Source: Hondaea fermentalgiana (lineage: Eukaryota > Sar > Bigyra > Thraustochytrida > Thraustochytriidae). From it: a DNA stretch of 64,000 bases. Made by a program: the position numbers and the translations under genes. Positions 9,266-19,428 of this stretch are shown in pieces; position 1 is the first letter of the stretch, and every line of letters begins with the position of its first letter. The stretch lies in assembly GCA_014084085.1 (NCBI GenBank), contig NPFB01000040.1, positions 645,373-709,372 of the forward strand. The letters run 5' to 3'. The notes beneath the pieces are model-generated. The model saw only the letters and a list, made by a program, of their open reading frames with translations, ran no database searches and was not told the DNA's origin.

Positions 9266-12258
9266 CTAGTTTTCCGAAAGCGCATGGGGCGCATAGGAAA
9301 ATCCAGACCAGACGCCCTCCGCTTGCGCAGAGGCGACAAGAGCCTCGTCCTTGACGCGTGTCTTTGAATCCTTGTAGGCTGGCACACGAGCAGGGAGCGA
9401 GGTAAAATTGTAGTCAAAGCATGAGGTGTCGAGCGGCGAGGAACGCGCGCTCGGGACAAAGGGAGGTTTGATGCGCTTGGCGGCGAGTTTGACAAAGTCG
9501 AGCGGAGCAAAGTAAGGATGCTCGCTAATTTCTTTGACGCCAGCGGCAGAACCGAGTCGCTTGCGCGGGTCCTTGATGAGGAGACTGCGGATGAGCGAAC
9601 GCGCATTGCGGCTGACCTCGTTTGCGGGAAATTCAACGTGGCCCTCGCAAATACCGCGCGTGACGGCTTTTTTATCGTCCGAGTACCAGGGTGGGAGACC
9701 AGTGAGCATTTCGTAGAGGACCATGCCGAGAGCCCAGTAGTCGACGGCAAAGCCGTGACCGGTCTTTTTCAGCATTTCGGGCGAAAGGTACTCGGTGGTG
9801 CCGACAAAAGAGATGGCACCTTGGTGGGGTTGAGAGATGCCAATGCGGGCCAAACCAAAGTCAACGAGCTTGACATGGCCCTCGGCGTCGATCATGATGT
9901 TTTCGGGTTTGAGGTCGCGGTAGACGCATCCACGTTCGTGCAAATGGGCAAGGGCCAGAGCACACTCGCCAGCGATAAAGCGTGCGAGTCTGCTGGAGAA
10001 CTTGCCGTGAACGTCCAAGTGGAAGTACAACTCGCCACCGGAACAGAATTCTTGGATAAAGAAGAGGTGCGAGTCGGACATGAGAGCGGCCTCGAGGTTG
10101 ACGATAAAGGGGCATCCGCGACCCTCAATCATGCATCGACGTTCGGTCTCGATGCGGCGCGTTTGTTTGCGACGCACCGTCTCTGCTTTGCCGAGCGCCT
10201 TGACGGCAAAGGTCTTGATGGCGGAGGTGGCCTTGTTTGCCCGGGTTGGCGAGGCCGGGGTGTCGACGGCAGCGGGACCGTTCTTGCGGGTGGCCAGAAA
10301 GACCTCTCCAAAAGAGCCCTTGCCGATGACCTTGCGCAGAACGTACTCGTCGGAGACTTCACATGCGGCTGCGGGGCAGGGCGAGGAAGACTCGGGGGTG
10401 GGCGTCGAGGTGGGTTCGGGACGCTGTTCGGCGGGGCAGCAGATGGGCTTACACGCGGCGGCGTCGCCGCAGTCGGCGCCCTTGGTGGGGGGCGCGCGGC
10501 TGTTGACGTCGCAGCACATCATGCCATCGTAGTCAGCGTCCGAGGTGGCATTTGTTGCGGTGGACATGGCGTTGCTGTTATTCTGCTCGCTGTTGTTGTT
10601 GTTGTTGTTGTTGGATCTCGCGGGTAAGGAGGCTGCGGTGGCTGCGTCGGCTTGGGCGTTGGACCCGGTTTTCTTTTCGCCTTCCTCGTCCGAAGTAAGG
10701 TCTGCGTCGGAGCAGAGGGTGCCAGGGCTCGGGCAGCGGCGATCGAGGTCGAGAGTGACGATGCGGTCGCCGGGGCAGAGCGGGGAGTGGCCGGCCTTTT
10801 CAGAGAGAAAGCTGACGATGGTGTTGCAGAGAAAGTCGCTGCAGCGTGCGCGGGAGTGCGGGCCGAGCGAGGGGATGCGTCCCCAGAGATCGGCGACACT
10901 GCGCAGCCAAAAGTTGAGTCCCGCGGCGCGCTCGTGCAGGAGTTGGTCCGACAGTTCGTAGCTGAGCCGCTGGGGCAGCGCGGGCAGACACTCGACAAAG
11001 TCGCGCTGGAGCTGGCCCAGGCTGTACTCGAGCGTGAGAAAGGCCGAGAAGCGGCGAAAGACCTGCCAGCGCACCTCGCCTCCGCAGTGGACCTCGACGC
11101 GGTACACGACGAAGCGCTTGGGCGCCGAGACGGCCGCGAAGCCGCTGATCGTGATGCGCGCGTCCTTGACGCGCCTGCGCAGGAGCGAGGCGAGGTCCGC
11201 GTCGCTGGCGGCCTGCGACACGACGCGCTTGGGCCCGACCCCTGCTCCGCCCACTCCTCTCCCGAGCGGCCCGAGGCGCGCAACGGCGCCGCCGGTTGGC
11301 CCCTCCTCTTTCTCCTCCTCTCTGCGCTTATTGCTGCTGCCGCTGTCTCCGGCTTGATGAAGGGGCCCGTCACCGGTCGCCGGCGACGCCGCCGGCGACG
11401 TCGCGAGCCCCTGCTTGCTGCTGCCTGCTGCTGCTGCCGCGCGCTCGGGCGCGGCGCCGGTCTCCGCCATCATCATCATCGCCGCCGCCTGCCGCTGCTG
11501 CTCCTCGCGCGCGCGCGGGGCGTGCTGCTGCCGCTGCTGCTGGCCGCGGCCGGAGGTGGTTGGCGCCGCGGTGGTTGGGTTTCTGCCGCTGCTGGTATTG
11601 CTGTTACCGCCGCCGCCTCTCGTTTTTCCCGCTTCTTCCTCGCCTTCTCCGCCCTCCGCAGCCGCTTCTGCTTCTGCTTCTGCTTCTGCTGCTGCCTCTG
11701 CGTCTCCTTTTCCGGGGGGGCCACGGGTGGCGGCGGCCTCGCTCGAGAGCGCGGGCGCCGCGGACTCCGGCTCAGCGGCCGCTGCAGCAGGTGCCGCGGC
11801 GTGCCCTGGGCGGTCGGAGGCCTCGGAGGGCGCCGTCGCTGCGAAGGCCGCGGCCGGGGAGGGAGGCCTCGGAGGGGAGGGAGATGCAGATGCGGAGGAC
11901 GGGGATGACGGCGCGTCTCTTTGGTCCTGTGTGGCTCCAGCGGCGTCGCTGTCGCGTGCGGAGGCCTGTGAAGGGGCCCAGGCAGAAGGAGGCGACGATG
12001 GCGAAGGAGAACATGGGCACGGGCCCGCGCTCGATGGCGATGGCGATGACGATGCAGGTGGTGCCTCGCTCGCGCTCGCCGGGGCAGACATTGCCGGCGT
12101 CGGTGTCGGCGTCGCTGTAGCAGCCGCGTCCGCGGGGCACGCGGGCTGCCGCGCGCTGCTGGCGTGGCTGCTCTGCATGCCGATGCCCGCGAAGAAGAAG
12201 TTCTTGCCCGGCAGCACGCGCTTGGCGCCGAGGCCCGACAAGACGCCTCCGCGCTTCA

Positions 12259-12259
<1 letters not shown>
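9266..12259 (-). CDS. PX-domain AGC-family serine/threonine kinase (SGK3/S6K-like); 5' end uncertain
   Basis: From the Met encoded at 12257-12259 the protein has 997 residues. The first 350 are low-complexity Ala/Ser/Pro/Gln. A PX domain (about 363-484; FVVYRVEVHCGGEVRWQVFRRFSAF) should bind phosphoinositides. The kinase domain (about 639-917) has the glycine loop GKGSFGEVF, VK lysine in FAVKALG, catalytic YRDLKPEN, DFG (VDFGLA) and activation segment SFVGTTEYLSPE, with Ser where AGC kinases usually carry Thr. The tail ends in a hydrophobic motif (WSGFSY) like that of AKT/SGK/S6K. PX plus AGC kinase is the SGK3 layout, so a PI3K/PDK1-type pathway at endosomes is likely. The frame stays open through a CAG run into the 100-N gap, so the true start may lie further upstream. 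Confidence 0.85.

Positions 12260-12293
<34 letters not shown>
12260..12293. repeat. CTG/CAG trinucleotide run
   Basis: Eleven CTG units on the plus strand, read as a polyglutamine tract directly before the proposed start Met of the AGC kinase if translation began further upstream. It may be 5' UTR. It ends 24 bases before the assembly gap. Confidence 0.9.
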
Positions 12294-12317
12294 GCCGCGC
12301 GCCGCCGCCGCCGCGCG

Positions 12318-12417
12318 NNNNNNNNNNNNNNNNNNNNNNNNNNNNNNNNNNNNNNNNNNNNNNNNNNNNNNNNNNNNNNNNNNNNNNNNNNNNNNNNNNN
12401 NNNNNNNNNNNNNNNNN
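12318..12417. other. Assembly gap (100 N)
   Basis: Exactly 100 unresolved bases, the conventional size for a gap of unknown length. The flanks are GCC/CGC-rich, consistent with a sequencing drop-out. Any reading frame drawn across it is meaningless. Confidence 0.99.
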
Positions 12418-14732
12418 CGCCCTCTGCGCCTCGCCGCTGCCGCTTGCGCCGCCGCTCCGCACGGAGCTCCCGCCGCGCAGCCGCCGCGGCCATGCGCGGT
12501 CGCGACGCGGCTCTGGCTGCCTGCCTGCCTCGCGCTTGGGGTTTGCTCGCCCCGCCCCGCCTCGCCTCGCCTCGCCTTGCTCTCCTGGCTTCGCCTCGCC
12601 GGGCGCGACACGGGCGAGGCACGGGCGCTCGCGCTGCGGATTTCAAAAATGCGAGGGCGATGGAGGCGAGCGATGGAGGCGATCGATGGAGGCCGCGCCA
12701 GGTCGACGAGCTCGGGCGGGCCAGGAACTTGCTCGCGGGGGAGGCGCGCGAGACACGGGCGACTCCACTGCGCGGCGCTGCCTGCTGCGCGGCGCTGCCT
12801 GCTGCGAGCGCGGCGAGGAGTTGGCTCATTGCCTGCCTGGCTTGGATGGAGCGTGCATCCGACAGCGACGAAGCTGCCTGAAGACGAGGGGCCACGACGG
12901 AGGGCGCTGCGTCGCCGCGGCCAAGGGAAAGGAGAGAAGGAGGTGGAGGGTGGCCCAGCTAGCTCAGGCAGTCAGCGCGGCGCTGAGCCGGCAGAGGGGG
13001 GCAGGGAGGGGCAGTGCGGGACTTTCGCGGCACCCGGGAAAACATCAAAGCGAAACAAGGGGGCGAGGAAGAGAGAGAGAGAGAGCGAGCAGGGCGACCA
13101 ACCCAAGAAAGAAAGAAAGAAAAAAAGAATGAATGAAAGAAAGGAGGAAAGCGAGGAGACAGGGCGGCCGGGCTGGATGCGGCTGGCTGGTGGATGCGGC
13201 GGCCACGGATGGGGCCGGGAGCATGGACTCGCGGCGGCAGCGGCTTGCCGGCCGGTGCCATGCATGGCATGCTTGCGCCTTGTCGACGGACCGGTCAGTT
13301 GCTTGGTTGGGGTGGCCCCGCGAGCCTGCGAGCCCGCGAACGTGGACCTCGCTATAATAATAACATCACAGAGGACAAACGGACAGACAGACAGACAGAC
13401 AGACAAAGCAAGCAGCAGCAGACAAACGAACCGTACAAACGATCCAGTAACACAAGGCCACAGATAGTCGGCCACCGGCCGGTCAGCCAGGACGGACAGG
13501 ACAGCCAACCAGCCAGCCGCCAGCCGCCACGGACGTCCGGCCGTCCGGCCAGCACAGCCAGCAGACCACTGCTCTGGGCTCCGGAGACCAAGCAATGGCG
13601 AGAGAACCTGGGTCGTGATACTGAGGAGACCGTCTCGATCGCCTCGCTTCAAACAAGCACTCATGTCAGTCAATCAAGTGGCTACCGCTACCAATCTTCA
13701 GCAACAGCACAAGCAGGGCCTCGCCTGGGCCTCCGCCGCTCCGCACGGTCAGCGCATGCGAACTCCCGCGTTGCCCCCTCCCGCCCTGCCACCCTCTTTC
13801 CCCACAGCGTTCCTGCAGCTTCCGGCGGCTGCTTCCTCTTCCTTCCTCCCTCTCCTCCTTTCTCCCTCTCCCTTTTCTTCTTTCTCTCTCTCTCCCTAGT
13901 CAAGAGTCCTGCCCGCTAGGGCGGCCTAGGGTTCTGGTTACGCGGGCGCGGCCTGCGGCTGTGACAAAATAAGCAAGCTTCGAAGGCAAGCGAGTCTGGA
14001 GCAGGCGCCACGAGCCATTGCGATGCATGGGAGCCAAAGCTAGCGGCTTCCCGGCGCCGCGCTTTCAGTGGCCTGAGGCCAGGGGTGGATAACGAGCGAG
14101 CGAGCGAGCGACCAGCGGCCGCCGTGCTCGATAACTTCAACAGCTGCAACAACCTGCAGCTGCAGCTGCTGCTGCAGGTTCGGTCTCCAACGAAGGCAAG
14201 CTCGGCAAGATGGATGGATTTGCATTGCAAATGTAGGCACGAATTCGAGCTTTTCCCGCGTTCGCGTTCGCGCTGTAGCTGCAGCCAGCGCATGCTGCGC
14301 CGGGGAAGCGATGTGACGCGATTCGTGATGCGCCTGCCGCCGAGGCGAGACCGACCGACCGACCGACCGGCCAACTGACCGACGGAGCAGCGGCGCGAGG
14401 AACGCGGGCGACTGCGACGCGCACGCGCGTGCAGGGCGACGCAGGCACGGCGGTCGGTCGGCCATCGTGGCCGGCATCGTGAGGAGGATGACACAACTTG
14501 GCAACGCAAGGCAAGGCAAGGAAGGAAGATAGTGACGACAGTGAGCTAGCGTGCACCCGGCTTTGGGTTTTCTCTCTCAACCAAGCCAGCAAGCAAGTCG
14601 AGGAAAGGAAAGAAGGAAAAAAGGAAAGATTAGAGAGGAAGGAAAGGAAGGAAGGAAAGAAGAGCGATCTTCTTTTCCCGTGTCGGTCTGGCCGGTCCGC
14701 GGCGTGCAGGTGCAGAGCGACCTCGTGCGCAC

Positions 14733-14800
14733 GAATGGATGAATGGATGGATGGATGGATGGATGGATGGATGGATGGATGAATGGGCGGATGGATGATT
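14733..14800. repeat. GGAT tetranucleotide microsatellite
   Basis: About fifteen GGAT/GAAT units with a few single-base variants (AATG, GGGC) at both ends. Confidence 0.95.
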
Positions 14801-15933
14801 GGAGGCGAGCGCGAGCTCTCTTCTGGCAAAGCGGAGCCTGACTCGACACAGACAGGGCGACACGCGCGCACACGCACACGCACATGCACACGCACAAGAT
14901 CGAAAGTTGAATTCACCGCTCCAGCCTCCGCCCCGTCCCGACTCGACTCGACTCGCGAGGTCGGCCGCGTCGATGGAGACGCAGCGTGGGTGAATCCACC
15001 CCAAACAATGCTGCTCTTCTCTGCGTTGCTCTGGACTACGCAGCAAGCAAGCAACACAAGCAGCGCAAGCAACTGCAACTGCGAGTGGCAAGCAACAAGC
15101 AGCAACAAGCACCGCGAGCAGTGCACTTCGGTCGGCCGCGTCGCCTCGCGTCGGCTATGCTCTCTGCAAGTTCGCCAAGGCGGCAAGGCTTGGCCGCGAC
15201 GGGCCTTCTTCCTCGCGCCGTGTTTTCCAGTCCGAAGCTGGCCGAGGCCGGCCGCCGTGGCCAGTAGTCACGGCCTGCACAGCTGGCCTCGGTGGCCTGC
15301 TTGCGCCGGTGGCTTGCGCCGGCTGGCTGACAGTGACAGCGACACGACTGACAGCGGGGACAGGGACAGGGAGAGCGAGTCGCGGCCCACCCCGAAATCC
15401 GGATCCGCCGGCGACCCGCGAAGTGCTCGCGGCGGCCGCCAAAGTCCCGGGAGAGGCGCACGGAGGAGGCAGGGGCGGAAAGCAGGAAAAAGCGCGGAAA
15501 GCAGGAAAAAGCGCGGAAGACCAGGAAGAAAGAAAGAAAGAAGATCGATCGATCCTGGGCGAGAGCGAGATCTTGGGCGAGGAGACCTTGGAGAAGAGCG
15601 GCGGGAATGAGGAGAACTGGGCGAGGAAGATGCCCGGCGACGACGGGGAGGAGGATCGGGGGAGAGGGAGGGGGGAAGTGGCGGACAGCGATCGCATCGC
15701 GAGAGGAGAGCGAAAGCAAGAGCAGCCGAGCAAGAGCAGCCAAGCAAGAGCGGCGACGGGCCAGAAGTTGATTGATTGGCATGGCAAGTATGGCAAATGG
15801 ATCAATTGGCGAGCGTGAGGCTTGCAGCGAGATGCACGCAGACGTGGCACGCTTGTGCAATCGATCGACGAATCGCCATCCGCTCGTCCGTTCGTCCGGC
15901 GCACCGCGACAGCAGCTGCAAGCAAACATGGGC

Positions 15934-15963
15934 GGCAGGGCAGGGCAGGGCAGGGCAGGGCAA
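15934..15963. repeat. GGGCA pentanucleotide repeat
   Basis: About six copies of GGGCA in tandem, in gene-free sequence. Confidence 0.9.
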
Positions 15964-16686
15964 GATGCTTTTGCGACGCGCGAGCATCGTCGGGCAAGAC
16001 GGAACGAGCAAAGCACGCACCGGCAGCCTCTTGCGGCGCGCGAGGTCCAGACGCGGAGAACGGACGGGGACAAATCGAGGTGATCGATCTCCACCTGCGC
16101 CAATCCCCACACTCATGATGTGAATCATCAAGACCTCGAACGCTGCCTTGCGCTCTTGTCTCTGGCCGCCGCCAACGCGTATACTTGCATGGACAAGGGA
16201 GAAATGGCAAATGGCTGCTCGAAATCCTGGCTGCGAGACAAAGCTGCCGTAGGTGCGATTGTGCTGGCGCTGGACAATCGTTACAGAGGATGGGAAATCT
16301 CCATGTCATCACCAGCCTTGCGTTTCCTACCCCCTTGTTGCTTTTTCAACTTGTGACCACCGCCTTGGTGGCTTGCTACGTTGTTTTGCTACTTGCTTGC
16401 TTGGCAGCGAAATGTACAATGATAAACCAGCCGGTGAAGTTTCAAAAGGCAACAAAAAAGATGGGTCAAAGATCAGATTTCATACAGAGCAAGATTTTAG
16501 AAAGGGTGGGTATTGTAGCCCCTTGAAAACAGACAGGCAAAAAAGTTAAAGAGGTAGACGAAAGGTATGCTCCAAAGCCGCGCGCACAAGGTCACAGACA
16601 ATGCCCCGCGCAGCAAGTAAGCCACTGCCGCAAAGAGAAGAAAAAAGAGAGGATTTGTCGTCGTCCTCGTCGTCAATTGTTCATCC

Positions 16687-18636
16687 TCAGAGCAACGCAC
16701 ACGAGGCCATAAAGTTGCAGGGCGCCTCGACAGTGTCCCGCGTGGCCCACTGCCGCAAAAAGGAGTCGTCCTCCTCATCGTCGTCGTCGTCAGAGCCAAA
16801 GCCACCGTCGTTATGACGGCGACGATGCTTCTTGCGAGCAAAAGGATTGCTCGCAAGATACTTGCGCAAAGCCGGCGACTCCTCGTAGTAATGAGGCTCC
16901 TTAAAGTGGTGCTTGTTGATGCGCGTCGCGGGCATGAACGGCAGCGCAGGCATCGTGCCGTCCAAATCATTGTAATTGGGGTTCACAGGCGGGAGCTTCA
17001 AGTACCTGCATATCTGATTGCACCGGTGCGTCGACAAAAACTTGTCAAAGCCCCGTATGCCCAAATTCCCCTTGCCAAAGTCTCGCCCGTTTAGCGTGTG
17101 GATCTGTGGGTCCGTGTACAAGTCGCCCACACCTTGAATATCCACAACCAACATGGTGCGAGCCGAGGCCTCATAAGTAAAGTGCGAAAACGCCTGCGGC
17201 GTATTGCGCTCGTCTTCGCTCACGTAGCCGTAGTTGTTGTTGAACTTGCGGTAGTCGCCCGCCACAAAGCGCTCCACCGCACACAAAGGCGCGCCCTCGC
17301 GTTCCGTCAGCTCCAGAATCCAAGCCTTGCAAAACTCGACCAGCCGCGGCGGGTTGTACGAATTAAACAGCCTTGCGTAATGCGCGCAGTGCGCCTGCAT
17401 CTCCACATCCCGGAAATACGTCGACGGATCCTCGCTCGGGTTGATTGCAATCTTGGCGACGTAGCTCGACCGCTTCGCGTTGGCCGCGTTGCTGTTGATG
17501 CGGGCCACCGTGTCCTGAGCGCTCTGCTCGGCTGCGCTCTGTTCAGCGCTCGAGGTCTTGGCCGAAACCGCGGCCGCAGCCGCAGCTGCAGCCGCGGCCG
17601 ACGCTGCTGCAGCCATGCCGGCCTGCCGATGTGCCGCCAAGAGATCCTCTGGCGTAAACGTCATGAGCGGAGGCGGCTGCTCGCGCCCATCGGGACCCAC
17701 CTCTTGCAAATGATACACGAGACGGAGCCCGCCACGGGCAAATGGGGTATCGTCGAGACGAACAGTCACCGGTTCGCTCTTCCACGAGCGCGACTCCAGA
17801 CTAAAGTAGTGCTTCACGGCTTCCTCGGTCGGAATCTGCCCAAAATCCGGCGGCGGCCGCGGCACCACAATCGAACTCGACACGCGCGACTTGCGTCGTT
17901 TCGCGCGTGGCTTCGAGCGTGCTGCTGCGTTGCTCGTTGATGTTGTGGAGTACGACGACGACGTTGTGCCCGTCAGCTCGTCAATGAGCTGTGACCGTCG
18001 TTCACGATACTCCTCCTCCAGAATGAATCCTTGTTCATACAGCGCAGCCAAATTGTGAAGCTTGCTCCATTTGTCCTCGCCACTCCCGCCCCCGCCGCCT
18101 GCGCCTGCGCCTGCGATTGATGCATTATTTGTGTGAATATTGTTGCTGCGAGGGGGAACCTCTTCTGCTGCCAGAGATGACGACACAGCGTCTCCGTCTG
18201 CAGCTGGTGATCCGTACGCGTGGTGTCCATGCTCGTCTTTTCCAGCGGCAGGGCCAGCGACAGCATTCTTCTGGATCCGAGCTCCTTGCTGGAACGCAGC
18301 AGGCTCGCCGCCCGTCTGCCTCGGCCCTTCCTTGCGGACAAGTAGCGGCGCTGCCGGCGTCTTCATGTTGGGCGTCGTATTTTCTACACCCGCGCCCACG
18401 TCACGGCGCAGCCGCGATCGCTGCTGCTCCTCGCCATCGCGGTCCTCCTGCTCGCGCCGACGGCCGTCGCCGCCGTGCTCGCCGTGTTCGCGTCCCCGCG
18501 CAGCCGCGGCCTTGTCCTCGCGGATCGCGCTCTTGGGCGCCGTCGAGGGCGCCGTCGAGGCCGCCGTGCGGAAGCTGCCGTCCTCCTCGACCTCCTCCGC
18601 GATGGGGCCCACGGGCAGCCGCAGCAGGCCGTCCAT
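16687..18636 (-). CDS. Atypical alpha-kinase (MHCK/eEF2K family) with SHOCT-like segment
   Basis: A 649-residue protein with a C-terminal alpha-kinase domain (about 280-548). Visible family marks are the ATP-site lysine in SYVAKIA (near 395), ERFVAGDYRKFNNNYGYV, QAFSHFTYEAS, VVDIQGVGDLYTDPQIHT with the active-site aspartates, the Gly-rich GKGNLG, and the zinc-binding HRCNQIC (H537, C539, C543). These are the determinants of myosin heavy chain kinase/TRPM7-type folds. An Ala-rich insertion (about 340-390) interrupts the N-lobe. Residues 190-222 (KLHNLAALYEQGFILEEEY) look like a SHOCT helix pair. The chosen Met is the first after translated GC-rich leader and begins a plausible acidic N-terminus; the frame is open 175 codons further upstream. 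The acidic and basic C-terminus suggests nuclear or cytoplasmic action. Substrate unknown. Confidence 0.88.
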   Translation of the reverse strand: MDGLLRLPVGPIAEEVEEDGSFRTAASTAPSTAPKSAIREDKAAAARGREHGEHGGDGRRREQEDRDGEEQQRSRLRRDVGAGVENTTPNMKTPAAPLLVRKEGPRQTGGEPAAFQQGARIQKNAVAGPAAGKDEHGHHAYGSPAADGDAVSSSLAAEEVPPRSNNIHTNNASIAGAGAGGGGGSGEDKWSKLHNLAALYEQGFILEEEYRERRSQLIDELTGTTSSSYSTTSTSNAAARSKPRAKRRKSRVSSSIVVPRPPPDFGQIPTEEAVKHYFSLESRSWKSEPVTVRLDDTPFARGGLRLVYHLQEVGPDGREQPPPLMTFTPEDLLAAHRQAGMAAAASAAAAAAAAAAVSAKTSSAEQSAAEQSAQDTVARINSNAANAKRSSYVAKIAINPSEDPSTYFRDVEMQAHCAHYARLFNSYNPPRLVEFCKAWILELTEREGAPLCAVERFVAGDYRKFNNNYGYVSEDERNTPQAFSHFTYEASARTMLVVDIQGVGDLYTDPQIHTLNGRDFGKGNLGIRGFDKFLSTHRCNQICRYLKLPPVNPNYNDLDGTMPALPFMPATRINKHHFKEPHYYEESPALRKYLASNPFARKKHRRRHNDGGFGSDDDDDEEDDSFLRQWATRDTVEAPCNFMASCALL

Positions 18637-19428
18637 GGCGTCGCCGTCCGCGCGCGAGGCGCACCCCGTTGGGCTCCTGGCTGATCTGCCGCGCTGTTCG
18701 CCTTCCTTCGCGCCTGCGCCGCCGAGGCGCCTGCCGCGGGCGCGCGCGCGGCCCGCACCGCGCGCGCGGGCGCTCGCGCCAACGTGCCCAGGCGCCCTGC
18801 GCGCGGCTGCGCGGACCTCGCTCTGCGCTGCGCTGCGCTGCGCGGGGTCGGCTCGCGCCTGTTTCTCGTCTGCTTGTCGCTGTTGTTTGGGCTCAGCAGT
18901 TCCTGCCTGCGTGCCTGCCTGCCTGCCTGCGAGAGAGCCGCCGGGAAGGGAGGAAGCAGGGCCGGGAGAAACGAGCAAAAGCAGACAAACGACAGCAAGC
19001 TCCGAGAGATTTGCACGGGAGCCAACAGAACGATGCCGCCGCTGCAGGCCGGGCGTCTCCGCACCGCGTCTGGGGCCGGCCAAGCGATGGATGGCAGGAT
19101 GGCTGCCGCATGCAAAGAGAGCCACTCGGACATCCGATAAGCGAGCCAAGCGCGGACTCACAGTCTATCAATCAATCATTTCACTGATAAGAACGTTGGT
19201 GGCTGCGGGATGGTATAATCAGAAAAACGGGGGGGGGGGTGTTATGGTGAAACGTGACGACGGGAAGTTTCAATGAGACGAAACGGTACGAGGCCGATAG
19301 CTTGCTCGCATGTAGTAGGCTGATTCGTCTCGAAGGAGGAGCTCTGCGGAGGGTGTAAGTAGGTTGGCATGTATAGTATAAAAACGTTTCTTTCATCATA
19401 GTTTTATGCCAATCACAGGCCCTTCTTC
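18637..19428. other. Spacer between alpha-kinase 5' end and TRM5 3' end
   Basis: 792 bases with both flanking genes on the minus strand. It holds the likely alpha-kinase promoter and 5' UTR. It includes a short TGCC run (about 18903-18932), CGCTG repeats (about 18820-18840) and a run of G at about 19230. No gene seen. Confidence 0.5.

Larger units (their letters stand above)
12418..16686. other. About 4.3 kb without a convincing gene
   Basis: Open frames on both strands (up to 385 codons) translate to low-complexity, Arg/Ser/Pro/Cys-rich sequence with no domain or family feature, so they are taken as chance frames in GC-rich DNA. The stretch contains GACA (13380-13406), CGAC (about 14345-14370), GAGC, GGAT (14733-14800), purine-rich GGAA (about 14590-14670) and GGGCA (15934-15963) repeats and a small CTGCAG palindrome cluster near 14155. 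It may include the promoter and long 5' UTR of the minus-strand AGC kinase and the 3' end of the alpha-kinase gene. Confidence 0.55.

Noticed and set aside
10652..12881. Long plus-strand open frames opposite the PX-AGC kinase
   Set aside because: They are antisense to a clear kinase and partly run through the N gap; their translations are Ala/Arg/Gly low complexity.
13380..14800. Repeat arrays that could be mistaken for a CRISPR array
   Set aside because: The units are 4 bases in uninterrupted tandem with no unique spacers, and the genome is eukaryotic.
15155..16312. A 385-codon minus-strand open frame
   Set aside because: Cys/Ser/Pro/Arg-rich with no domain, overlapped by equally long frames in other phases; typical of chance frames in repeat-rich GC DNA.
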